A DNA stretch of 64,000 nt. Origin: HGM04593 sp045646965 (lineage in GTDB: Bacteria > Bacteroidota > Bacteroidia > Bacteroidales > Bacteroidaceae). The stretch is from the NCBI GenBank assembly GCA_045646965.1, contig JAZRLR010000014.1, positions 1 through 64,000 on the forward strand, read 5' to 3'. Position 1 is the stretch's first letter. Each line of letters starts with the position of its first letter. The position numbers were made by a program, and so were the translations under genes. Positions 1-8,222 of this stretch are shown here, in pieces. The notes beneath the pieces are model-generated. The model was not told the origin of the DNA and did not search any database. It was given only the letters and a program-made list of their open reading frames with translations.

Positions 1-116
1 GATGTCTCCTGCAAAAGGTCATTCGCCTCCTCCTTGTCAGCCGTCAGTTTGTAGGCAAAGCGTTGCAGCTCACCCTGAACCTCAAGCAACTCTTTCCTGA
101 ATTTTGCAGCGTCCAA
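1..116 (-). CDS. ECF-type RNA polymerase sigma factor, N-terminal fragment
   Basis: Reading the minus strand from a TTG at 114-116 gives an open frame running off the left edge of the window (38 codons). Its start, LDAAKFRKELLEVQG, followed by LQRFAYKLTADKEEANDLLQ, looks like sigma-70 region 2 of Bacteroidota ECF sigma factors, where a helix ending in A-x-x-L-T...E-A-x-D-L-x-Q-E-T binds the core polymerase. No ATG is visible in frame upstream, so TTG is the only start I can offer. The regulon cannot be judged from this fragment. Confidence 0.7.
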   Translation of the reverse strand, partial: MDAAKFRKELLEVQGELQRFAYKLTADKEEANDLLQET

Positions 117-260
117 TGTGTGATAGTTTTTAAAGTTAATATTTAAGAGGTAACACATCGCAAGGCTGTTTTGTTCTTCGAGAAATCACCTTTTTTCGCG
201 GAAAAGTCTTAAATTAACACATCTTAACAAATAGGGGAGGTAATTTCAATGCTTTTTATT

Positions 261-268
261 TACATTTG
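261..268 (+). promoter_or_regulatory. -7 promoter element before the BspA-like gene
   Basis: TACATTTG matches the Bacteroidota -7 consensus TAnnTTTG and lies 38 bases before the start codon at 307. No good -33 TTTG is present at the expected distance, so this is a weak call. Confidence 0.4.
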
Positions 269-306
269 AGCATAAACTAATTACAACTATTTAATACAAA
301 TAATTT

Positions 307-1641
307 ATGAAAAAGTTCTACTTTAAACAATTACTTGCTGTGTTATTAATGCTATGCAGCACCATCGCAAGCGCCCACGGCTTTGAGGTGGGTGGTATTT
401 ATTACAACTTTACCGATGCTGTAAATAAAACAGTGGCGGTAACTTATAAAGGTAGTTCAAGCGATGAATATTCTAATGAATACAGTGGTGCAGTAATCAT
501 CCCTGCATGTGTTACCTACAACGGAACCACTTTCCGCGTTACAAGCATTGGAAATTACGCGTTCGACAATTGCAGCAGCCTCACAAGCATTGAAATTCCC
601 AATAGCGTTACACACATTGGATACAGTGCGTTCTCTTCTTGCTCCGGCCTAACAAGCATTGAAATTCCCAATAGCGTTACAAGCATAGACTCTTATGCGT
701 TCGCTTTTTGCTCCGGCCTAACAAGCATTGAAATTCCCAATAGCGTTACAAGCATCGGAGAGGGAGCGTTCTATAGTTGCCCCGGCCTTGCCAGCATTGA
801 AATTCCCAATAGCGTAACAAGCATAGGTAATTGGGCGTTCGCTTTTTGCTCCGGCCTTACCAGCATTGAAATTCCCAATAGCGTTACAAGCATTGGAGAG
901 GGAGCGTTCTATAGTTGCTCCGGCCTTACCAGCATTGAAATTCCCAATAGCGTTACCAGTATTGAGTATTCTGCGTTCGGGTATTGTAGCAGCCTCACCA
1001 GCATTGAAATTCCCAATAGCGTTACAAGCATAGGTGTAGAGGCGTTCTATAATTGCTACGGCCTCACAAGCGTTGTAATTGGTAATAGCGTTACAAGCAT
1101 AGACTCTTATGCGTTCTCTTATTGCTCCGGCCTTACCAGCATTGAAATTCCCAATAGCGTTACAAGCATAGGTGAAGAGGCGTTCTATAATTGCTACGGC
1201 CTCACAAGCGTTGTAATTCCCAATAGCGTCACAAGTATTGAATACGGCGCGTTCTCTTTTTGCTCCGGTCTTACCAGCATTGAAATTCCCAATAGCGTTA
1301 CAAGCATAGGCTCTTCTGCGTTCGAGTATTGCTACGGCCTCACAAGCGTGAAATCATATATTCTGGCCGAGAACCTCTTTGCAATAGGCAGCGATGTATT
1401 CAATGATGTAGACAAGAACACTTGCACACTCTATGTGCCCTATGCTGCAAAAGAAACATACGCTGCAACCGAGGGCTGGAGCGAGTTTACAAACATCGTT
1501 GAGATGGACTTTACAGATATCGACGATATTGAGACCGACGGCACAGCCGGCAGCGACGCTATCTACAACCTCAACGGCCAGCGTGTGGAGAACCCCACAA
1601 AAGGTATCTACATCGTAAACGGCAAGAAAGTTATCTACTAA
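307..1641 (+). CDS. BspA-like leucine-rich repeat (LRR_5) surface protein
   Basis: Protein of 444 residues with an N-terminal signal peptide (about residues 1-23, ending ASAHG). Residues about 75-350 are eleven or so tandem 23-residue LRR_5 units of the pattern LTSIEIPNSVTSIG--AF--C. The last 30 residues carry the IYNLNGQRV...KGIYIVNGKKV tail found on many exported Bacteroidota BspA-like proteins. Family members are surface or secreted proteins that bind host matrix or other bacteria; the ligand here is unknown. Neighbouring repeat units are nearly identical at DNA level (69-bp period), which would allow unit gain and loss. It is a single gene with its own terminator. Confidence 0.88.
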   Translation: MKKFYFKQLLAVLLMLCSTIASAHGFEVGGIYYNFTDAVNKTVAVTYKGSSSDEYSNEYSGAVIIPACVTYNGTTFRVTSIGNYAFDNCSSLTSIEIPNSVTHIGYSAFSSCSGLTSIEIPNSVTSIDSYAFAFCSGLTSIEIPNSVTSIGEGAFYSCPGLASIEIPNSVTSIGNWAFAFCSGLTSIEIPNSVTSIGEGAFYSCSGLTSIEIPNSVTSIEYSAFGYCSSLTSIEIPNSVTSIGVEAFYNCYGLTSVVIGNSVTSIDSYAFSYCSGLTSIEIPNSVTSIGEEAFYNCYGLTSVVIPNSVTSIEYGAFSFCSGLTSIEIPNSVTSIGSSAFEYCYGLTSVKSYILAENLFAIGSDVFNDVDKNTCTLYVPYAAKETYAATEGWSEFTNIVEMDFTDIDDIETDGTAGSDAIYNLNGQRVENPTKGIYIVNGKKVIY

Positions 1642-1666
1642 CCAAGAATATTTTACTATAGTATAT

Positions 1667-1698
1667 GCGGCGTGCTCCACAGGAGTGCGCCGCTTTTT
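1667..1698 (+). terminator. Rho-independent terminator after the BspA-like gene
   Basis: GC-rich hairpin GCGGCGTGCTCC / GGAGTGCGCCGC with an ACA loop, followed by TTTTT, 25 bases after the stop codon. Confidence 0.8.
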
Positions 1699-1732
1699 AC
1701 GTTGAGCCAGTTTTGATAGTGTGTTAGAGGGG

Positions 1733-1764
1733 TAAAAAAGAAAAGGAGTCCTAGTGGACTCCTT
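1733..1764 (-). terminator. Terminator of the tRNA-Arg transcript
   Basis: On the minus strand AAGGAGTCC-ACTA-GGACTCCTT is followed by a T-rich run. It begins right after the encoded CCA of the tRNA. Confidence 0.8.
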
Positions 1765-1840
1765 GGTGATCTCGGAGGGATTCAAACCCGCAACCTCTTG
1801 ATCCGTAGTCAAGTGCTCTATTCAGTTGAGCTACGAGACC
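1764..1840 (-). tRNA. tRNA-Arg (anticodon ACG)
   Basis: The minus strand folds as a standard cloverleaf. The acceptor stem is GGTCTCG/CGAGATC, the anticodon stem CTTGA/TCAAG encloses loop CTACGGA (anticodon ACG), and the T arm is GCGGGTTTGAATCCCTC. The 3' CCA is encoded at 1764-1766. ACG is the wobble-modified arginine tRNA that reads CGU, CGC and CGA. It stands alone, with its own promoter upstream and a terminator directly downstream. Confidence 0.95.
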
Positions 1841-1862
1841 TCTTTGTTTCTTTTTGACGTTG

Positions 1863-1893
1863 CAAAGGTAGTGCTTTTTTTTGAACCTGCAAA
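1863..1893 (-). promoter_or_regulatory. Promoter of tRNA-Arg
   Basis: Minus strand TTTG (1893-1890), 19-base spacer, TACCTTTG (1870-1863): a full match to the Bacteroidota primary sigma consensus, 22 bases before the tRNA 5' end. Confidence 0.8.
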
Positions 1894-1929
1894 GCTTTTC
1901 GAAGTTATTTTTCAAAAAAAATGTGTTTT

Positions 1930-4215
1930 TTACTCAAAAAAACGCTCATTGAACATAAACCAGCCGAAACGTATGCCCACATTTATACCATTTGAGTGTG
2001 CTCCGTAGTAATTTATGAATCCACTCAAGGTGATTGTGGATATTGTGCCGACGGCGTTGAGCTCGGTGAAATACTCAATTCCGTCGAATCTTTTTTTACT
2101 ATAGTAGGCTGTGCCGTCGTCGGCTTCGTTTATTTTGCGGTAGGGTGAAAAGACATATATGCTTGGGCGCAGCTGTATGAAGTTGCTTAATTTAATTATA
2201 GGAGTTATTCCGGCTCCCACGAATTGGTTGGCGCGGAACTTGGGATCGTAATTAAACAGGGTGTTCATTGTGGGGGCAAAGGCTCCGGCTTGCATCATAG
2301 TTGCCTGATAGGTGTTTGAAAGCTCACGGGTGGAGTAGTAGACCTGCAGGTATGTGCCCAGCGAGAGGTGGCGCGAGAGGTTGAAGATGTCGTTTCTAAT
2401 ATAGTTCATCTGCAGCCACGCCTTTGTTTTTTTGTCTTTCATCGACATATTGGGGCTCTTGAACTCCTCCTCGGCAAAGTAGTGCTGTGCCGAGAGCAGC
2501 TCGTAAGAGCCTTCGGTGGGAAATGCGATATTGTTTAGGGTGTTGCCTTGTAGCTTTATAAATGAGCCCACGGCCTTTGTCTTGTTTTTGTCGTATCGCG
2601 GGTTGTTGAGGTCGAAGATGCTCGAGGGCATATATTCGTCGGTGATGGAGGCTATTCCCAGGCCTATCTCTGCTTTTTTTCTCATAAGGAAGGGCAGGGA
2701 TATTTTTATCTTGGCAAACGCCTCGCTTTCGTGATTCAGCGCCATCGCATTCTCTTGCGAGAAGAGGTATTTCATATTATAATAGTCGATGGTGGAGTAT
2801 GAGGCGATGAATTTGAGCGATATGGGGTGGCGTGTGGTGAAGTCGATGCGGTTGCCCAGCTGGATATTGTTGTATACCTTTCCCAGCTGGCCGTCGAGCA
2901 TATACTCTTTGGAGAATTTGTTAATATTGCGGTAGTGCACGCCGAAATATATCTGGTTTGAGATTTTTGTGGAGACGCTGCCGCCTATCTTGAGGTTTAT
3001 GGCGGGGTTGAGCTCTACATCGAGATGCAGGGTGTAGAGGCTGTCTGTCTCGTTGTAGATGGCGTGTGGGAGAATTGAGGCTACACTGTTTCCCGAAAGT
3101 ATGCGGAAGTAGGCTTTCTTGCAATCTTCGTAGCTGAATGTTTCGTCGCCCTGTTGGAACTCTCTGCTTATGGCTTTGGCCTGCTCGTTGTTTATGCCGC
3201 GCACTACAACTTTGTTGAAGCGCATTTCGGGTTTTCTTTTGTTGAAGGCCATACGTTTTGCGGCGAGCTCGGCGCGGTTTTGTCGGCGCGAAACTTTGCC
3301 TCTTATTGAGTCGATGAGTGCAAGTGTTTGGGTGTAACCAATCTCAATCACCTTGTCTATCTTGTGGAAATCGAGCAGTTTTACATCTCTGATATTCATA
3401 TCGAGGAGGATGCCTGCCGAGTCGGGCAGGGTGTAGTCGCTTTTGTTCATTATGAGGTTTTTCACCTGGCTCATAAGGTCGTCTTCGGCGGGGATGGGGG
3501 CGTTCTCGCTCACCACGCTGCCAAAGATGAAATCGGGCGCAAAGTCGTTCTGCATTACGTCGCGCGGGAAATTATTGTATATTCCGCCGTCGTAGAGCAG
3601 TATGTTGTCTTTTTTTATGGGTTTGAAGACGAAGGGAAAGCTCATAGATGCTCTCACGGCATCGCCGAGGTCGCCTTGCGAGAATATTATCTGCTGTTTG
3701 TTGTAGACATCGGCGGCAACGCATCGGAAGGGTACCATAAGGTTGTCGAAATCACCCTTGCAGGCTGCCGTGGAGGTGGTGTATGTCTCGAGGAAGCCCA
3801 TATTCATAGGTGCTGGGTTTATGAGCTGCAAGGGGGGCTTTACGAGGCGTATGGTATCTTTTATGTCGATGTGAAGGTTGAGCAGCTCGGGTACTTCGGC
3901 GTTGCGCTTGAAATAGAACATATAGTTCTTGTCCATAGTGCCGGTGTACCAGCGCTGAAAGTCCTCGGATGTCATAGATGCAATCATCTCGTCGGGGGTG
4001 TAGCCCATTGCGTAGAGTGCGCCCACGATGGCCCCCATAGAGGTGCCTGTGACGTAGTCGATGGGTATTTCGTTCTCTTCGAGTGCTTTTATAACTCCGA
4101 TGTGTGCAAGGCCTCGTGCTCCGCCGCCGCTCATTACAAGGCCCACTTTTTGTGCAAAAAGTGTAGCGGGAAGCAGCAGTGCTGCCACGATTATAGCCGA
4201 TATTTTTTTCTTCAT
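1930..4215 (-). CDS. Patatin-like phospholipase with POTRA and BamA-like barrel
   Basis: A protein of about 761 residues with a signal peptide (MKKKISAIIVAALLL..., cleaved near FAQ). The patatin domain follows with the oxyanion loop GGGARG, nucleophile motif GTSMG and a DGG dyad motif (LLYDGGIYNNFP). A POTRA-like segment (FNKVVVRGINNEQA...) and a C-terminal region resembling the bacterial surface antigen (BamA/Omp85) barrel complete it. This is the architecture of PlpD-type (type Vd) lipases, which place a patatin lipase across the outer membrane. An upstream in-frame ATG at 4254 would spoil the signal peptide, so the ATG at 4215 is chosen. The substrate is unknown, probably phospholipids. 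Confidence 0.9.
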   Translation of the reverse strand: MKKKISAIIVAALLLPATLFAQKVGLVMSGGGARGLAHIGVIKALEENEIPIDYVTGTSMGAIVGALYAMGYTPDEMIASMTSEDFQRWYTGTMDKNYMFYFKRNAEVPELLNLHIDIKDTIRLVKPPLQLINPAPMNMGFLETYTTSTAACKGDFDNLMVPFRCVAADVYNKQQIIFSQGDLGDAVRASMSFPFVFKPIKKDNILLYDGGIYNNFPRDVMQNDFAPDFIFGSVVSENAPIPAEDDLMSQVKNLIMNKSDYTLPDSAGILLDMNIRDVKLLDFHKIDKVIEIGYTQTLALIDSIRGKVSRRQNRAELAAKRMAFNKRKPEMRFNKVVVRGINNEQAKAISREFQQGDETFSYEDCKKAYFRILSGNSVASILPHAIYNETDSLYTLHLDVELNPAINLKIGGSVSTKISNQIYFGVHYRNINKFSKEYMLDGQLGKVYNNIQLGNRIDFTTRHPISLKFIASYSTIDYYNMKYLFSQENAMALNHESEAFAKIKISLPFLMRKKAEIGLGIASITDEYMPSSIFDLNNPRYDKNKTKAVGSFIKLQGNTLNNIAFPTEGSYELLSAQHYFAEEEFKSPNMSMKDKKTKAWLQMNYIRNDIFNLSRHLSLGTYLQVYYSTRELSNTYQATMMQAGAFAPTMNTLFNYDPKFRANQFVGAGITPIIKLSNFIQLRPSIYVFSPYRKINEADDGTAYYSKKRFDGIEYFTELNAVGTISTITLSGFINYYGAHSNGINVGIRFGWFMFNERFFE

Positions 4216-4297
4216 CGCTTTGGTTGGTAAATACGCATATTGTTTTAAAAACAAATGATGGAGTGTCTTTTATTTTGTTAGTTTTCGCATCCTTTCG

Positions 4298-4305
4298 CAA
4301 ATATA
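4298..4305 (-). promoter_or_regulatory. Candidate -7 element for the patatin gene; rest of 4216-4647 empty
   Basis: Minus strand TATATTTG fits TAnnTTTG and lies 83 bases before the patatin start. No -33 element of good quality is at the right distance. I see no gene or other element in the rest of the 430-base gap up to the terminator at 4648. Confidence 0.35.
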
Positions 4306-4647
4306 TATACAAACTAGCAAGAAATATAAAGCTTGCTTTAATATTTTTCACAGCGACGACGAGAAATAAGCGTCGTTTGCGACGGCGGGAGGTTACCTCC
4401 CCAAAGGAGTGCTGCTTGCGGCTTCTGCGCGCTTTATATATAAAAGAACGTGAAGCCTGAATTTGTTTCAACTTGCAGATAGGTGTGGGCGATTTGTGCC
4501 CAATGCTTTTTTACTCGTGCTGTCTGCATATATATGCTTTTCAAAGTTATTGCGATTTTTTTGTAAATGAGATTTCTTTTTTATGGTTAAAGATTTCAAA
4601 TATGCTTTTGTGTTTTGTGCTTGGGGTGAGCGACGGAGGGCAGGGAT

Positions 4648-4690
4648 AAAAAAAATTACAGCCCGATAACATCGGGCTGTAATTTTTTTT
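4648..4690. terminator. Bidirectional terminator
   Basis: ATTACAGCCCGAT-AAC-ATCGGGCTGTAAT hairpin with A run on the left and T run on the right. It sits 17 bases past the stop of the minus-strand winged-helix gene and would serve it. Confidence 0.85.
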
Positions 4691-4706
4691 CGTTGTAAGT
4701 GTGGAA

Positions 4707-4910
4707 TTACTTCAATACGATAATCTCCTCCTCGCCTGCGATGCAAGAGAAAATCTTGTCCTCGCGGAGCAACCAACCGAGGCCGAGGTAGAGCTCTTTA
4801 TCTTTGAGTTTTGTCTTTGATTTAATTCCTTTCAATGTGAGTCCCTCTGTCTCGTTGAGGGCTGTCCAAATACGACCTGCGAAAACGCCTGCCTGCTCTG
4901 TAATCATCAT
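4707..4910 (-). CDS. Winged helix-turn-helix domain protein (DUF2582 type)
   Basis: A small protein of 67 residues. The pattern A-G-x-I-W-x-A-L...LKGIKSKTKLKDKELYLGLGWLLREDKI resembles the stand-alone winged-helix family common in Bacteroidota, in which one wHTH domain makes up the whole protein. The family is assumed to bind DNA; the target is unknown. Two adjacent ATG codons (4910 and 4907) could start it. It is monocistronic, with a consensus promoter upstream and a strong terminator downstream. Confidence 0.8.
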   Translation of the reverse strand: MMITEQAGVFAGRIWTALNETEGLTLKGIKSKTKLKDKELYLGLGWLLREDKIFSCIAGEEEIIVLK

Positions 4911-4972
4911 AATATTATATATTTAAGTTTAAAATTATTCAGCCTTTTAGGTGTGGCTATAAAAATCGGGTG

Positions 4973-5003
4973 CAAAGGTAGTGCTTTTTTTCTTTTTTAC
5001 AAA
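4973..5003 (-). promoter_or_regulatory. Promoter of the winged-helix gene
   Basis: Minus strand TTTG (5003-5000), 19-base spacer, TACCTTTG (4980-4973). It is a full match to the Bacteroidota consensus and closely resembles the tRNA-Arg promoter. Confidence 0.8.
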
Positions 5004-5085
5004 AAAACGCGATGATTTTCAACGTATTTGGTGAAAAAAGACTATAAAAGGGACATTTTAAACAATATTCAAATACTATGTGTTA

Positions 5086-5559
5086 TTATAGGTTTTGGGT
5101 GTTGTGGTTTTTGCTTTCGAGGTATTCGCACCAGATGCGTGCAGCTTCTTCGACCATCTTGGAGCAGGGGCGTTTTTTGTAATATTCTTTCGTGCGCTCC
5201 TCGGGGGTGGTGGGGGTGGGGGCGCTTTTTTCGAGCCCTAAAAGTTCGGCGCAGGTGATGGAGCCGTTACGTTTGCGGAACTCCTCGGCAAGCTGTTGCA
5301 CAAGTATGTAGTTCTTTTCTTTTCCCTCGCGGTCTTTGCCGTCGGTGCAGCCGCTTTCGAGGCCGGCGAGCATAAAGAGGCCGCAGGCCGCTCCACAGGT
5401 TTTTCTCATACGGCCGATGCCGCCGCCAAAGGATGCGCTCATTTTGAGTGCCTGCTCGCGTGTGAATCCGTACATATCGGCAAAGGCTGTAACTATCGCC
5501 TGACTGCAGTTGTAACCTTCTTTAAAAAGGGATACGGCTTTTTCTATTCTCTCTTCCAT
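5086..5559 (-). CDS. C_GCAxxG_C_C family protein
   Basis: A 157-residue protein with the family signature: a Cys in YNCSQA, then C-GAACG (residues about 55-60), then further Cys at SGC and ITCAEL. Known members are putative redox or metal-binding proteins of unknown reaction; the spacing of conserved cysteines is the only functional hint. It lies 57 bases downstream of the M3 peptidase gene on the same strand, separated by a perfect 24-bp palindrome. Confidence 0.85.
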   Translation of the reverse strand: MEERIEKAVSLFKEGYNCSQAIVTAFADMYGFTREQALKMSASFGGGIGRMRKTCGAACGLFMLAGLESGCTDGKDREGKEKNYILVQQLAEEFRKRNGSITCAELLGLEKSAPTPTTPEERTKEYYKKRPCSKMVEEAARIWCEYLESKNHNTQNL

Positions 5560-5576
5560 TGTCTGTATTTATTATA

Positions 5577-5600
5577 TCGGCACGCCCGCGGGCGTGCCGA
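5577..5600. repeat. Perfect 24-bp palindrome between two minus-strand genes
   Basis: TCGGCACGCCCG is followed directly by its reverse complement, without a loop. There is no T run, so it may be an operator, an mRNA-stabilising hairpin or a Rho-dependent end rather than an intrinsic terminator. Confidence 0.6.
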
Positions 5601-5616
5601 TGTCTGTTTGTTTGAA

Positions 5617-7698
5617 TTAGATTAATCCTCTTGTGCGTAGCATAGCTGCGGGGTCGGGCTCTGCACCTCTAAAGCGGCGATATTCGCGCATAGGGTCTTT
5701 GCTGCCTCCCATCTCGAGTAGCTGTTTGAAGCTTGCTGCGGTCTCTTTGTCGAAGATGCCTTTCTGCAAGAAGAGTTCAAAGGCATCGCAGTCGAGTACC
5801 TCGGCCCACAGATATGAGTAGTAGCCTACCTCGTAGCCTCCGCCGAAGACGTGTGAGAAGTTGGTGCTGCGGTAGCGGTATTCTATCTCTTTTACAAAGC
5901 CGAGCTCGCTGCGCAGGGTGTTCTCAAAGGCGTTGCAGTCGAAATTTTCGTAGCTATCGAGCAGGTGCATCTTCATATCGAGCAGGGCGGCTGCCACAAC
6001 TTCGCTTGTCTCGAAGCCTGAATTGAAATGTGAGCTGCGCTGCATCTTCTCAATGATGCTGTCGGGGATGATTTCGCCTGTCTGGTAGTGCTTTGCGTAT
6101 GTGCGCAGAACGTCGGGGTGGATAGCCCACTTCTCATATATCTGTGAGAAGAGCTCCACAAAGTCGTGCTTGACGCTTGTGCCGCTTACGCTGGGGTAGT
6201 GCGCCTGTGTGAGAAGGCCGTGAAGGGCGTGGCCGAACTCGTGGAACAGGGTGCGTGTCTCGTCGATGTTGAGAAGTGCGGGGGTGTCGCCCTGGGGTGC
6301 TGTGAAGTTACATACGTTTACAATGAAGGGACGTATGTTTTCGCCGTTTATATTGCGCTGGTTTACGAAGTTTACCATCCAGGCTCCCTGACGCTTGGAT
6401 GCGCGGGGGAAGAAGTCGGTGTAGAAAATACCGAGGTGGCTGCCGTCGTTGCCGAGTACCTGATAGGTCTCAACGCCTTCATAGTAGACGGGGATGTCGG
6501 TGTGTTTTACAAACTTGATTCCGTAGAGTTTGCTTGCGCAGTCGAAGGCTCCCTGAAGCACGTTCTCGAGCTTGAAGTAGGGCTTGATGTCGGCGTCGTT
6601 GAGAGAGTATTTTGCTTTGCGCAGTTTCTCGGTGTAATAGAACCAATCCCAGCCCTCGATGTTGTGGCCTGCGATTGTGCGCAGTGCTGCCGACTCTTCC
6701 TTGGCGCGTTTCATAGCGGGTGCCCAGATGCTGTTGAGGAGGTTGAGAGCGGCCTCGGGTGTTTTGGCCATCTTCTCGTCGAGCACAAAGTGTGCGTAGC
6801 TCTCAAAGCCGAGGAGCTTGGCTTTCTCCTGGCGCAGCTTGAGCATCTTTGCGATGACTTCTTTGTTGTTATTTTCGTTGTCGTTGTTTCCGCGGTTGTA
6901 GTAGGCTTTGTATACCTGCTTGCGAAGCTCGCGGTTGTCGGCATACTGCATAAAGGGGATGCAGCTGGGCTTGTCGAGGGTGATTACCCAGCCCTCGATG
7001 CTGTCGGCTTTGGCTGCCTCGGCTGCGGCGTCGATGCTGCTCTGGGGAAGGCCTGCAAGATCTTTCTCGTCGGTGATGACGAGCTTGAAGGCTTTGTTGT
7101 CGTTGAGCAGGTTCTTGCCGAACTCAATGCCTGCGAGGCCGAGGTCGGTGTTTATCTGAAGCAGCTTGGCTTTGTCGGCCTCGTTGAGGAGGGCGCCACC
7201 GCGCACAAAGGCGTCGTAGTAGTTTTGCAGTACGATGGTCTGCTCTTCGTTGAGCGAGAGGCTCTCCTTGGCGTCGTAGATGGCGCGTATGCGGGCAAAG
7301 AGGGTGTCGTTCATACAGATGTAGCCGTTGAGCTCGGTGAGCAGGGGAATTGCGTAGTTCTCAACCTCGGTCATCTCGTCGCTGTTGTCGCTCTCGTTGA
7401 GGGTGAAGAAAATGTTTGATACTTTGTCGAGGAGTTTGCCGCTGCACTCCAATGCCTCGATGGTGTTCTCGAAGGTGGGCGCTTCGCTGTTCTCGAGAAT
7501 CTTCTTTATGTCGGCTCTTTTCTCGGTGATACCTTTTTCAAATCCCTCGCGGAACTGCTCTACGGTGTAGAGGGGGAACTCGGGTGCACCGAAGGGTGCC
7601 TTGCTGTCGCGCAGCAGAGCGCTTGTGTTGTCGCTGTTGCTGCAAGATGTGCTGATAAGCATAATTGATAATGATAATAAATATAACGCTTTTTTCAT
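5617..7698 (-). CDS. dcp: M3 family peptidyl-dipeptidase, lipoprotein form
   Basis: A protein of 693 residues, close to E. coli Dcp (681). The zinc site is FHEFGHALHG (HExxH) near residues 475-484, with the usual downstream glutamate region (HDFVELFSQ). M3 dipeptidyl carboxypeptidases remove C-terminal dipeptides from oligopeptides. The N-terminus MKKALYLLSLSIMLISTSCS is a lipoprotein signal with the lipobox cysteine, so the enzyme is probably anchored in the envelope and acts on peptides in the periplasm, as in many Bacteroidota. Confidence 0.93.
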   Translation of the reverse strand: MKKALYLLSLSIMLISTSCSNSDNTSALLRDSKAPFGAPEFPLYTVEQFREGFEKGITEKRADIKKILENSEAPTFENTIEALECSGKLLDKVSNIFFTLNESDNSDEMTEVENYAIPLLTELNGYICMNDTLFARIRAIYDAKESLSLNEEQTIVLQNYYDAFVRGGALLNEADKAKLLQINTDLGLAGIEFGKNLLNDNKAFKLVITDEKDLAGLPQSSIDAAAEAAKADSIEGWVITLDKPSCIPFMQYADNRELRKQVYKAYYNRGNNDNENNNKEVIAKMLKLRQEKAKLLGFESYAHFVLDEKMAKTPEAALNLLNSIWAPAMKRAKEESAALRTIAGHNIEGWDWFYYTEKLRKAKYSLNDADIKPYFKLENVLQGAFDCASKLYGIKFVKHTDIPVYYEGVETYQVLGNDGSHLGIFYTDFFPRASKRQGAWMVNFVNQRNINGENIRPFIVNVCNFTAPQGDTPALLNIDETRTLFHEFGHALHGLLTQAHYPSVSGTSVKHDFVELFSQIYEKWAIHPDVLRTYAKHYQTGEIIPDSIIEKMQRSSHFNSGFETSEVVAAALLDMKMHLLDSYENFDCNAFENTLRSELGFVKEIEYRYRSTNFSHVFGGGYEVGYYSYLWAEVLDCDAFELFLQKGIFDKETAASFKQLLEMGGSKDPMREYRRFRGAEPDPAAMLRTRGLI

Positions 7699-7717
7699 AA
7701 AACTGTTATGATGTTAA

Positions 7718-8008
7718 TTAATAAGGATTTTTTCCGCTTCCGTGGCAATTGTCACAGATTGCTTTTATAAAAGCTCCCTCTGCGTCGCAAACGGGCACGT
7801 AGCCGTTGCCGTTGCAGTAGTTGCAAGGTTTTTCGAGCTTGTCCTTGCCGTTGCCGTTGCACTCGGAGCATTTTATGCAAACTGTTTGATAGCCTGTTCC
7901 TTCGCAACTATTGCAGTCTTTGTTTGTGGTGTCGTCGTCGCTTGTGCAGCCGGTGAGCGCGAAACTGCTGAACAGAATTGAAAGTGTGATATAAAAGTGC
8001 TTTTTCAT
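7718..8008 (-). CDS. Small lipoprotein with DnaJ-type CxxCxGxG zinc-finger repeats
   Basis: The ATG at 8008 gives 96 residues with a lipoprotein signal (MKKHFYITLSILF... lipobox LTGC). The mature part has four CxxCxGxG-like modules (CNSCEGTG, CSECNGNG, CNYCNGNG, CDNCHGSG), the pattern of the DnaJ central zinc domain, but no J domain. In DnaJ this domain binds two zinc ions and helps hold unfolded clients. A role in the envelope is inference. It lies upstream of dcp on the same strand (19 bases), so the two may be cotranscribed. Confidence 0.75.
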   Translation of the reverse strand: MKKHFYITLSILFSSFALTGCTSDDDTTNKDCNSCEGTGYQTVCIKCSECNGNGKDKLEKPCNYCNGNGYVPVCDAEGAFIKAICDNCHGSGKNPY

Positions 8009-8041
8009 ATTTAAATAATAACGGATGTTATTCTTTCTGTG

Positions 8042-8073
8042 CAAAGATAGTGCAAAGGCGTTAAATGCCCAAC
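8042..8073 (-). promoter_or_regulatory. Promoter of the zinc-finger lipoprotein/dcp unit
   Basis: Minus strand GTTG (8073-8070), 20-base spacer, TATCTTTG (8049-8042). The -7 is a full match and the -33 has three of four bases. Confidence 0.65.
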
Positions 8074-8171
8074 TTGTTTGGAATTTTTGCGGGTTGTGTG
8101 GCTTGTTTGGTGGGGCTGTGAACGTGCGAAGGGGTGGCGCGGAGTTAATTTGGTGGTTATTTGTGCAATGT

Positions 8172-8203
8172 GTTGCCGGAGAAAGTAAATTTGATTATTT
8201 TTG
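8172..8203 (+). promoter_or_regulatory. Promoter of the queuosine-precursor transporter gene
   Basis: GTTG (8172-8175), 20-base spacer, TATTTTTG (8196-8203), 19 bases before the ATG at 8223. It is divergent from the promoter at 8042-8073. Confidence 0.65.
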
Positions 8204-8222
8204 CAAGCGTAAATCTAAAATT

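Noticed and set aside
3328..4230. 300-residue plus-strand open frame opposite the patatin gene
   Set aside because: It mirrors the codon pattern of the real minus-strand gene, has Cys/His/Val-rich composition without domain sense, and no promoter.
6166..7419. 417-residue plus-strand open frame opposite dcp
   Set aside because: Antisense shadow of a well-supported M3 peptidase; composition is biased to Val/Ala/Gly/Cys and matches no family.
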